DNA of 64,000 bases from Pohlia nutans (taxonomy: Eukaryota > Streptophyta > Bryopsida > Bryales > Mniaceae), in contig CM040090.1 in NCBI GenBank assembly GCA_022496805.1, positions 15,742,001-15,806,000 of the forward strand. The letters are read 5' to 3'. Each line of letters opens with the position of its first letter. Position 1 is the stretch's first letter. The notes beneath the pieces are model-generated. The model made no database searches. It was given only the letters and a program-made list of their open reading frames with translations, and was not told the origin of the DNA. Below are positions 23,195-32,592 of the stretch, piece by piece. The translations under genes and the position numbers were made by a program.

Positions 23195-26100
23195 GCTTGC
23201 AGGCTCTTCAATTAATACGAAACGCAACTTACAGACTTAACAAATCCACGCGCCGGCTGCTCGATCTAACACGCGCAGCTAGCGAACGTCCACACACTGC
23301 ACGGTACGTACTACTAGACCCCTGGATATACTGATTAACGTGCAAGTTCAAATCTCATTGCAAGCGTCTAGCTAGTATAGGAAACCAAAAGCACGTACTA
23401 TGGATATCACACAAGGCAAGGCAGCCGGGGGATAGACACAAAGCTGTACGTGCCACTCGATCCGACCTCCCAAGTGCTGCATGCGCTCGTAGACAATGAA
23501 GATGCAAAGAGGAAATGCATGCAATGGTGTTTCGGCAATGGTGTTGCGGCATTTATGCGAATGGTTCTCCTGCCGAGAAAATTGATATAAAGGTGAAAAT
23601 TGATGTGAAGATGCAAAGAGGAAATGCATGCGCTGGTGTTTCGGCAATGATGTTGCGGCATTTATGCGAATGGTTCTCCTGCCGAGGCTAGGCCTGCCTT
23701 GGACTTGAGGGCTGCCGACGGACGAGGCATGATCGCCCAGGTGTTGTTCAAAGGAATTTGCGGTGCTCCTAGCTTGGGACGCACGCACGTACTTGATCAT
23801 TCTATGTCAATATTAATGATATATGTGGCGTCGAATTGAACAGTACTTACTGGATGTGATGCGAAGGTACATCAGGACTTCGTATATATTGGGCAAGCCT
23901 AGTTGTGATCGAGCTTCTGCTGACATTTTGCTTAACCTCTTTTTTCTTTTCATGGGCTTGAAGATTGAACGTCTTATCATGTAATATAATATAATCCTTG
24001 TTTGATAAAAGGGGTTTTTGAAGTCATCCAATTTTCTCCTTAAATAATTGTCTAGGAACGTTATGAAGGAGAAGGAGAAGTTGTCGGTTATCACTCGTTT
24101 TGTGAGTCAAATGGCGCCACTTCGCACTCACCAATTTTTTAGTTGGATTTGGAGAAAGCGATTCGTCAAGTAGGACAAGGATGTACAGTAAAAAGCAACA
24201 ATAAACAAGATCCCTCCAGAGTGAGTACCGAATCCGCACGGATTCTACATTCATCCTTCTTATTATACAACAAAGTGCAAAATTCGTGTGGAATTCGTTC
24301 CAAAAATGTACGAATCCATGGAATATTGGATGTCGCACGGAAATCGTTTAAAATTTGTAGGATCCTACATTCCTCATGAAGTGCCAGTGCGGAAATGTGT
24401 ATGTGTGTTACACCGCTACAGCAACATGCACAGTTGTACGTTCAATTACAAGCTGACAAGCAAAGAAGCAATCACCAAGGCCAATCCACTTGTGAAGGAC
24501 AAGGTAGTCAAGTTTCAAATGTTCCGCATTACTCAAATTATGAATCCAAGGTCCGTAATAGGCTAATAGAGAGCCACAAATTAATTCAAGACATCATATC
24601 AGCTCGAAAGTCAATCAATGATGAAATAACATAACTTTTAGTAGCCTCTGTGACTATTGCCTTTCCCCAACAGAATGATGTAGAATGTCCTACATCATTA
24701 CATCCCCCAATGAAATGATGTGGGATATTCCACATCACATTAGTAGCTATGGGGCAGGTGGCACTAAGCAAGAGAAATCAACCATGGTGAACAGTAATAG
24801 AAAAGAACTCAATCACAATTTAGCAGTGTTTTGTAATTGTTTATTTGATTCAATAGTCCATTCAATTACAAATCACTAGTCACTCCTTATATAAAGGTGG
24901 ATGAAACTAAAAGGCAGCCTCTTGGAAGGAAGGCTACTGAATGTTATGAGAAACTACGACGAAGCTCTCAACATAAAAAACATAATATTTTATTCTCAAT
25001 ATAGTTGTTTTTAAAGTCAATAGAATTTGCAAAATATCCTATGGTTGATGCATTGCCCTGCATTTGTGCTATGCAAACCAAAAAAAACATTCACAATACA
25101 CATTAGCATTCTTCAAAACATTCATCACACGTTAGGTTTTCTTGAGTCCTACTCAATAATATGAACCTAGTTACAGAATATGAACGAGTGTTTCCAATTA
25201 ATTTATTGTAAAAGATTCATGTTGAACCTCTGCAAGCAGTTCGTATACTCAACATGATCTACTCCAATTGAAACGGGCTTTGTGAGCTCATTATTGTTCA
25301 TGAATGTCCGAAACTGGATGGATAATTCCAAGAAATATTTTTCTGTCACATGTTATGGATTCGAATAGTTTAATTGTATGTGCAGATTTGTGATCGATCA
25401 TTGATCAATTATAAAAATGCCTTGCAGGGAAGGAGTATACCTACGTTAAGAACAAATCACTGATTTTTATATCAATTATTAAAAAATTATGTTACAGTGT
25501 TGAAATTGGAGAGCATGTACACGACACTCCCTTAGGACTCAAAACCAAACTCAAGCGCTGCAAACATAGCATTTGTGAGAACGTTAGCTCAGCTGAGTGA
25601 GTATGTTAGCTCAGCTGCTCCGGTTCCTGACTTATGGCATGATCAGTGTGATCCCCAGTGTAACGAAGTTGCTGATGTGGACTGAAGACTGAGGATTTGT
25701 TTTGAAGGAAACTGATGATTTGTGCTGGCGGTGAATCGGAAGCTAGCTCGCCACATATATCATTATTGACATAGAATGATCAAGTACGTGCGTGCGTCCC
25801 AAGCTAGGAGCACCGCAAATTCCTTTGAACAACACCTGGGCGATCTGAATGCCTCGTCCGTCGGCAGCCCTCAAGCCCAAGGCAGGCCTAGCCTCGGCAG
25901 GAGAACCATTCGCATAAATGCCGCAACATGCACCATTGCCGAAACACCATTGCATGCATTTCCTCTTTGCATCTTCATTGTCTACGAGCGCATGCAGCAC
26001 TTGGGAGGTCGGATCGAGTGGCACGTACAGCTTTGTGTCCATCCCCCGGCTGCCTTGCCTTGTGTGATATCCATAGTACGTGCTTTTGGTTTCCTATACT

Positions 26101-26279
26101 AGCTAGACGCTTGCAATGAGATTTGAACTTGCACGTTAATCAGTATATCCAGGGGTCTAGTAGTACGTACCGTGCAGTGTGTGGACGTTCGCTAGCTGCG
26201 CGTGTTAGATCGAGCAGCCGGCGCGTGGATTTGTTAAGTCTGTAAGTTGTGTTTCGTATTAATTGAAGAGCCTGCAAGC

Positions 26280-27092
26280 ATGCCGAAGCAGCTTGAGGTG
26301 ACGGCGTGCCCGCTGGCTTTCTGCCCGGCTCCCACTCTTTTCGTGGCCAGGAGGAGAGGCTCGCGTCGGTACCACTGCGTGGGATGCTGGCGCAAGTTCA
26401 GTACCGCGGATGCGCTACGAAGACGCCGGGATGCGCTGCGAAGGCGGCCGGGGCGGCCGCCCAAAAGATGGCTACGCCTTTACAAACAAAGTCGGCCGCC
26501 CAGAAAATGGCTACGCCTTAACTCACCGCAGCAGAGCGCAGCTGATTGGTCGAAGCCAGTACTCCTCGGATTACCCAAGCTCCTTTGGAGCCGTCCTCGC
26601 GAAAGGCCAGTGCCACCCGCTTCGATTCCATCGACGTCGTCGGTGGACTCTGATCATTCCGGTGATGATCTCATTTCGGGAGCTCGCTGGGCAGCAGGGG
26701 CGAACGCCGCAGCTGACGACGAGCAATCAGCTGATAGCGCTGATGACGAGCAACCAGAAAGCGCTGATGATGAGCAACCAGATAGCGCTGATTCGCTGGA
26801 CGCGACGGGATTGACTTGGCGGTCTGCATGCGCATCCACTCCGGAGGATCACTTCCCAGGTGCCGATGATTATTCAGAGGCAGACTTTCCATACCCGGGT
26901 ATGACTAATTACAGTACTGAAGAGCACTCTGATAGTATTAAGTCTTCGGTTCAAGGAAGTGTGCCGGATGAGCATATAATTGCGGATGGGCCGGGAAGCG
27001 CTCGTTGTGGAACGTGGTGTATCACAAAATCAGCTGGAGCCAAGTTCGGAGTGTTCGTGTTGCGGAGGGTCGTCGACTGTACTCCTCAGTGA
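26280..27092 (+). CDS. Zinc-ribbon/AT-hook protein, copy E
   Basis: Single-exon ORF of 270 residues from the ATG at 26280, the longest copy. Residues 9-35 hold the CX4C-X17-CX2C head. GRPPKRW and SRPPRKW modules follow. The acidic middle has an extra DDEQPESA repeat, and a longer insertion (GADDYSEAD) lies near residue 203; both are multiples of three bases. The tail is GTWCITKSAGAK ... VVDCTPQ. It is the only copy on the plus strand because the unit is inverted. The sequence upstream is conserved with the other units for over 500 bases, so a shared promoter is plausible but was not identified. Function is unknown. Confidence 0.75.
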   Translation: MPKQLEVTACPLAFCPAPTLFVARRRGSRRYHCVGCWRKFSTADALRRRRDALRRRPGRPPKRWLRLYKQSRPPRKWLRLNSPQQSAADWSKPVLLGLPKLLWSRPRERPVPPASIPSTSSVDSDHSGDDLISGARWAAGANAAADDEQSADSADDEQPESADDEQPDSADSLDATGLTWRSACASTPEDHFPGADDYSEADFPYPGMTNYSTEEHSDSIKSSVQGSVPDEHIIADGPGSARCGTWCITKSAGAKFGVFVLRRVVDCTPQ

Positions 27093-27925
27093 ACTTACTT
27101 GCGGCCGCTGGTCGAGCACTTAACCCTTTTAAAAAGGTGCTTGCGGATATATAGTAGATACGATGCCGTATATTTTCAAGACATTTGTTGTAAGTAGAAT
27201 TAATGTTCGGAATTGAAATCCCAATAGCTTACATATTAAGACCATGTAGACATGAATTTTAATCTCTGACTCACTTTTGATGATATGAAACTCATATATA
27301 GGAGGTGTAGGACCATTCCAAATAGTTACAATGAAATACGGCCGTAATTATAATAGTGACCGGAATGGGCTTTCTGGACGTTTTTAAAAGGGTTAATGAT
27401 AATCAAGCTAAGTAAACTTGTATCCCGGGGGACTACCGGTGACTGTCTAGAGAGAACTGATTGAAAAGTCAGCGGTCCCAGGTAGCTGTCCAGAGCCTGT
27501 CTTATTTCCGGACGATTCAAATAAAGTATTAATCTCCAAGACACTGCAAGTTAACCATGCCAGGCTGCCAATATCAATTGATACATAATGATGGATGTGG
27601 AAGCTGGAAATTATTAGTATGTTGCAGTATATGGGAAACCAATGTAATAACCGTACATTGCTGCTAGCTGTAGGTTGCAATTGATTGCTAGCTAGCTAGG
27701 GTTGTTTGTGTGTGTGTTACATATTAAGCAGCAAGCTCGGGGCCGGGGTTTGAGTTGTAAGTAAAGCATGACTGTGTTTCAAGATGCGGAAGGGTCCGTC
27801 GCTCGGTATTGAAGACTCTGATGTCCACTGAGTGAGTACGTTAGCTTAGCTGGTCCGGTTCATATATGACTTGTGGCATATATCAGTGTGATCCCGACTG
27901 TAATGAAGCTGCTGATATATATATA

Positions 27926-29600
27926 TAGTGGTTAGCAAAAGTGTTTGGACAGTAATGACAATCTCAGTTTAGTAGTAACACTTGTCAAGTTTGGTAGGTA
28001 GGAGCTGATTTTTTCAGCTAATTATAACTAAAGAGCCGTTTGTAAACTAGAAAGAGTACCATCATTGACATTGAGCCACTTGCAAGGGCAGCAGTTCATG
28101 ATGTGTCAATCATGGGTGTTCAATTCATTATGCACACAAGTTGTGCATCTAAAAAATCTTGAGAATGAACATGTATTTATGGCGACCTCTTGCATTTCAT
28201 GATTCACTGTGATTGAGTAAGATTGCTCTTGATTAGCTATGGCTCCTAGAAGGTCTCTTGCTGAACGTGAGTTAGTTCTTCAGATGCATGAGAGAGGGAA
28301 TTCGTACTCTGAAATTTCAGCGATTTTAGGCATCTCTCGAAGCACTTGCCATGCTATTGTGCGGAGGTTTACAATGAGAGGTCATTTGAGAGATGCTCCT
28401 TCACAAGGTGACAAGGGAGACCTCGAATTCTTGATGAACGTGGTGATCGTGAGGTTGTAAGGTTGTTGAATGCACCATCTAATGGTACAGCTGCAGCAGT
28501 GGGTAGAGAAATGCGATCTCAAGGATTGGATTTGAGTGATGATACAATTAGAAGATGTCTTCGGAGGCAGGGATTGAGAGCACGAGTGAAAACTAAGAAG
28601 CCATTCTTGTCAAAAAAGCACAAAGCACGTCGATATGCATGGGCAAAGAAGTGTAGGCATGCAAGTTGGATGGATTGGAGTTATGTGATTTTTTCAGATG
28701 AGTCAAAATTCAATTTGTTTGGCTCAGATGGAAGGCAGTATTGTTGGAGGAAGAGAGGAGAGCATCTTTTAGATCAGCATGTGCAACCTACTATCAAATT
28801 TGGGGGTGGAAACATTATGGTTTGGGGATGTATGACTTGGGAGGGAGTTGGCAACCTTCGTCTTACAGAAGGGAACATGGATAAGTTTGTGTATCGGGAA
28901 ATTTTGGAGATGGAGCTCATGAATACTATACACATGCATGATTTAGGAGAGGAGAATGTTGTTTTTCAGCACGACAACAATTCCAAACATACTTCTAAGT
29001 ATGTTACAGATTGGTTGTTAGCACAGGAGTTTCAATTAATTTGGCATCCGGCTCAATCTCCTGACTTGAATCCTATAGAACACCTTTGGAATGAAGTAGA
29101 TCGTCGTATGAGAATGTCGGAGAAGAAACCCACTAACAAGAAGGATTTGTGGGAGAAATTGCAAGAAATTTGGTATAGCATTGAGATTGATACCGTGAGG
29201 AAATTGATCATGTCTATGCCTGAGAGAGCTGCAGATGTTTATCAAGCAAAAGGTGGCTATACACGATGGTAGTCATTATGATTGTACATTCAAGTTTTTA
29301 GGTAGTCATCATGATTCTACATTCAAGTTTTTAGCTTGATTTTGTAGCTCATGGCTTTGTTTCCCATGTAAATAGATAACCACTTCACTTTTTGCATAAA
29401 GAATTGGACACCCACATCATGTGTTTTATTTTTGATTGATTTCTTGATTGACATTTTTGATTATGAATGTTATGTAACATGTTTGTTGTAACTATGTGAT
29501 TGTATGTTTAAATTTTTACAACTTGAATGTGAGTTATGTAGGAACACTAGCTCATATTGGAAGTGGAAGCGTCCTGTCCGAACACTTCTGTTGACCACTG
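27926..29600 (+). mobile_element. Tc1-type transposon, complete with terminal repeats
   Basis: A 1675-bp insertion in unit E flanked by TA (27924-27925 and 29601-29602). The left terminus TAGTGGTTAGCAAAAGTGTT matches the reversed right terminus CAGTGGTCAACAGAAGTGTT. Over 27 bp there are five mismatches, all transitions. The same site is uninterrupted in units A, B, C and D (GCTGATATATGAGG-like). It encodes one transposase, now frameshifted. Confidence 0.93.
28239..29272 (+). pseudogene. Tc1-type DD34E transposase, one frameshift
   Basis: The N-terminal frame (28239-28460) starts MAPRRSLAERE and holds a helix-turn-helix (YSEISAILGISRSTCHAIV). The second frame continues from about 28418 through RPRILDERGDREVV to 29272. 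The frames meet near 28417-28420, where loss of one base in a glycine codon of a GRPR (AT-hook-like) motif explains the break. The catalytic core is complete: first Asp in IFSDESKFNLFG, second Asp in FQHDNNSKH, Glu in SPDLNPIEHLW. Exactly 34 residues separate the second Asp from the Glu, the Tc1 DD34E spacing. Counting across the frameshift, the product would be about 344 residues, normal for Tc1. As read it is probably inactive unless the shift is a sequencing error or is bypassed. Confidence 0.92.
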
Positions 29601-30342
29601 TATAGATATATATGTGGACTGAAGACTGAGGATTTGTTTAGAAGGCAAATGATGATAATTTGTGCTGGCGGAGTCCTAATCGGTAGCTTTCCATTCTAGA
29701 CTTATGTACTAGCCTGTACCCATGATATATAAGTAGCTGTATATTTGGTGTTTGCAAATTCACTTGTGATGGTGGGGAGGACGGAACGAAAGTGGCTGGT
29801 GTTCGACCAACTCGTGGTTGCTTTTCATTCTCTTCATTTTCTTCTCTTTCTCGACACAAATGAAACGGAATCTCATTGCAAAACGAATCATGATCAATAC
29901 AAACCACCCCAGCCACATGCATGTGGCCTGGCCTGAGGGGGGTCATTTTCATGAGTTGCAGATTTCAATTAATAGTAAGAGGTCCTGCGGAAGGTGTCTT
30001 AATTGACTGGCAAAATGGTCTCTTATTTAGGTGAGATTTTGAGAGATCTCCTCTTTGATCATGGACTGAATTTGTGTCGAACTGGAGGTTCGATGTACAA
30101 GATTTCCACGTGCTCAAATTTTATTTTTGGCTAGTGCACATGCAAAATTGTAGGTATTCTGTTTTTGTGTGAACATATCCTGGTGGAACTAAGTGTTAAA
30201 AAATGGAAACAGTGGATGGGAGATCATCCGAGTGTTATTAGAAATCTCACATGAATGTACCAAATAAGGTGGAATGTCCCAAAATGTTTAATATGGTACA
30301 CCCAAAATCGAATGACTGTGTAGATTGACTCATATTGGTTAA

Positions 30343-30735
30343 CCCTTAAACGTCAAGAGGGCCTGGACGGGGCAGCCCGGAAGGAATCTAAATTTTTTTT
30401 GCAAAAAAAAATAGAATAAAAAAAAATAGTTTTTCTTTTTTCTTTTTTTTTTTTTTTTTTTTTTACAAAAACGGCTCTGTAGTGCACTACTATAGCACTC
30501 CGGCACTGCTGAACTTCAGCTGCCCCAACCTCAAAACTTGTTCAATTTGATAACTTTGATTGCTTACCAACGATTCCACAATCTCTCAAATGAGGCAAAA
30601 ATTTGGAATCTAGATCACTTTTTCAATAGCTTTCCAACGCAACAAGTCTCGCTTGATTTGGTTGAGAAAATCAACTTTTTTCTTCATTATTCTCTTTTAA
30701 ATAAGCCCATGGGGTTTACCTTGACGTTTTAAGGG
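30343..30735. mobile_element. 393-bp TTAA-flanked (piggyBac-like) MITE with empty site
   Basis: TTAA at 30339-30342 and 30736-30739. The termini are CCCTTAAACGTCAAG and, reversed, CCCTTAAAACGTCAAG. In unit C (13170-13200) the same flanks (GTTTGGCTGTT...CACTATGAGTCAATC) are joined by a single TTAA. The interior is closely related to 47472-47851. It is non-coding, with a long A/T tract. Confidence 0.88.
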
Positions 30736-30886
30736 TTAACATCCAAACTTAATGGCTCTTGCATGTCAAGCAATCAGATTTGTAGAATTTGGGCTGATTT
30801 GTGGAATCATGTGTTCAAAGAAATTGGAATAGTAAAATGCAGAATCCGTAAGATTGTTGTATCTGTAAGATTCTCAAAGTACATTT

Positions 30887-31212
30887 GAGTTATCCATAAA
30901 GTCATAGATGGGTAGCCCCTCTACAACTCTGAATTTTCAAACTTCAATTAGAAATTGCATTGATTGTCAATCACAAGGAGCTAAGCGCTTGCTTTGGCCA
31001 AGCATATGGGTTGGTAGTGGGCATGTGCTCGAGCACGTGTAGATTTTGTGGTGGGAACTTGAGTGCGCATTAAGAAAGCTTCCCTAGTTTTGGAAAGGTA
31101 CCATGTTCAAATCTCTCTCACAACAGAGCGTCTTGATTGGTCAAGCTAAAATACCAGTTCTGCTTTTTCTTTCCTCTTGTGGGAATTTTTTGATCGACTT
31201 TTCGGATAACTC
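30887..31212. mobile_element. 326-bp TA-type MITE, GAGTTATCC ends
   Basis: The left end GAGTTATCCATAAAGTC pairs with the right end GACTTTTCGGATAACTC. The right flank is TA, the left flank TT (decayed). It is a member of the family also at 50327, 54261, 56851 and, more distantly, 46570. Confidence 0.65.
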
Positions 31213-31224
31213 TATTATAGTTAA

Positions 31225-32239
31225 CCCTTTAGTGCCCCAGTAACCACTAAGTGGTCACTAGATCATGAAAAAATGAAATGCTTGAAAATCTATAAATCAT
31301 CTCAGTTCGGTGTCTGAAGTCCAAATGTGATTATGCAGATGATGCAAAAAGTAATTTTGGAATCTGACTGTCTTAGCTATCCAAATACCTTTGTACAAAA
31401 CACCAAAATATTGCAAATACCTCAAATTGCAGCAAATACTTACAAATGCAACACGTACTATGCAATATTTCTTGTGTTTGAAAGTTTGTTTTGTTGTATT
31501 TTTTTTTGGATTGTGTTCTCTTGTCCATGTTCCATTAGTGTATGTAGTCCGATTTGGATCAATGTACCAACTCCTTTCTTATTTGAACGTATAAACTTTG
31601 TCCTAAACCGTACATGGATAAGTCACTCACTTATAAAATTCACAATTATTATGTATGAGTCCGTTCTTAACATGAAAAATTGCAATGAAGAGGTGTTGGC
31701 ACAAATCATTGTTGAACATCTTTACTTTCATTTTTGAAAACTTAACCCAAATTCTATTTAACCCTTAAACGACAATGCCAGCCCCACGGGCTTGGTTTTA
31801 TTTTGGGAGAATCTTGCTCATAACTTCTACTCCATTGCATCGAATGGTGTTTTTTAAATGCCAAACTGAGCATCTTAAAGAGATCTATACTTCTTTAGAA
31901 TAGAGCCAAAGTAAATTAAAAACAAATTCATGCTTAAAATGGAATTTAAAAGAGATTTTGGGTGTGGTATCAGGATAGTACATGTCGTTTAAGGGTTAAC
32001 CTTGAAGTCACACACCCCCCAAAATCTCATTTCTGAGTGTTCATTATACCGTTCAAAGACATATTATATTCTTCCAATCCAACGGTCCAATCGTACCAAG
32101 ATTTAACCGACACGTGTTTCATTAAGCTATGCTTACATTCATACGGTTGAATACTATTAATGGTATCCCTAATCTCGACAGCGAGAGTTTTAAGAAAACA
32201 TCACCCAAAAAAGTGATGTTCACTCTGGGCACTAAAGGG
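31225..32239. mobile_element. 1-kb TTAA-flanked (piggyBac-like) element carrying a nested element
   Basis: TTAA at 31221-31224 and 32240-32243. The ends are CCCTTTAGTGCCCCAG and, reversed, CCCTTTAGTGCCCAG. A second TTAA element (31762-31995) sits inside, so the host was about 780 bp. The open frame at 31327-31737 runs through low-complexity sequence and shows no transposase motif. Confidence 0.82.
31762..31995. mobile_element. 234-bp TTAA-flanked MITE, nested
   Basis: TTAA at 31758-31761 and 31996-31999. The left end is CCCTTAAACGACAATGCC; the right end is ATGTCGTTTAAGGG. It shares its interior, inverted, with 56588-56833. It is nested inside the element at 31225-32239 and so is younger than it. 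Confidence 0.85.
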
Positions 32240-32592
32240 TTAAACCAATAGGAGGATGTGAAATCACATGATACAGTGGTGCACACAACCTGGTGTAATC
32301 AGTATAGTTAAATAATTTCATGACGCTGGTTATATTATAATCTCGACCTGATTCAATAGGCCTCAAAACCATGATCAACATTCAGGGGGACTAGGTGCTG
32401 CGAAACTGTACAGATATTTTCAATATTTCCGTTTGGATGCTGCTGAACCTTGCCAGGCAGCACAGATCTGAAGTGACATGAAACCGAGTCAAAATGACCA
32501 CTTCTTTGAGTCTGTAAAAGCCAACTGGAAAACAACTGCAGTGACAACCGCTAGAAGAAAACCTCGTTTTGTCAGAACTAATTAACTGTTCA

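Larger units (their letters stand above)
20500..23925. repeat. Amplified unit, copy D (left half only)
   Basis: It starts inside the unit at TACTCCGATGATCGTCC and runs through the ORF (22403-23194) to GAGCTTCTGCTGACA near 23925. There it meets copy E in opposite orientation. It has two private insertions (20793-21049 and 21360-21576). A roughly 75-base segment (GATGCAAAGAGGAAATGCATGC ... CTCCTGCCGA) is duplicated at about 23500-23690. Confidence 0.8.
23926..30830. repeat. Amplified unit, copy E (inverted)
   Basis: This is the reverse complement of unit C from about 19015 back to about 13120. The left junction at about 23926-23940 joins copy D to the inverted CAAGCCCATGAAAAG block (C at 19003). 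It includes the ORF at 26280-27092. The right end matches copy A at about 2850-2890 (CACATGATTCC, AGCCCAAATTCTAC reversed). It carries two private insertions, a full Tc1-type transposon (27926-29600) and a TTAA-flanked MITE (30343-30735). Confidence 0.85.

Noticed and set aside
28239..28460. Treating the 73-codon frame as a separate DNA-binding protein
   Set aside because: It is the N-terminal helix-turn-helix part of the Tc1 transposase, cut off by a one-base shift.
31327..31737. 136-codon frame inside the 1-kb TTAA element, considered as a transposase remnant
   Set aside because: No DDD/DDE motif, Phe/Ile/Cys-rich low-complexity translation, and too short.
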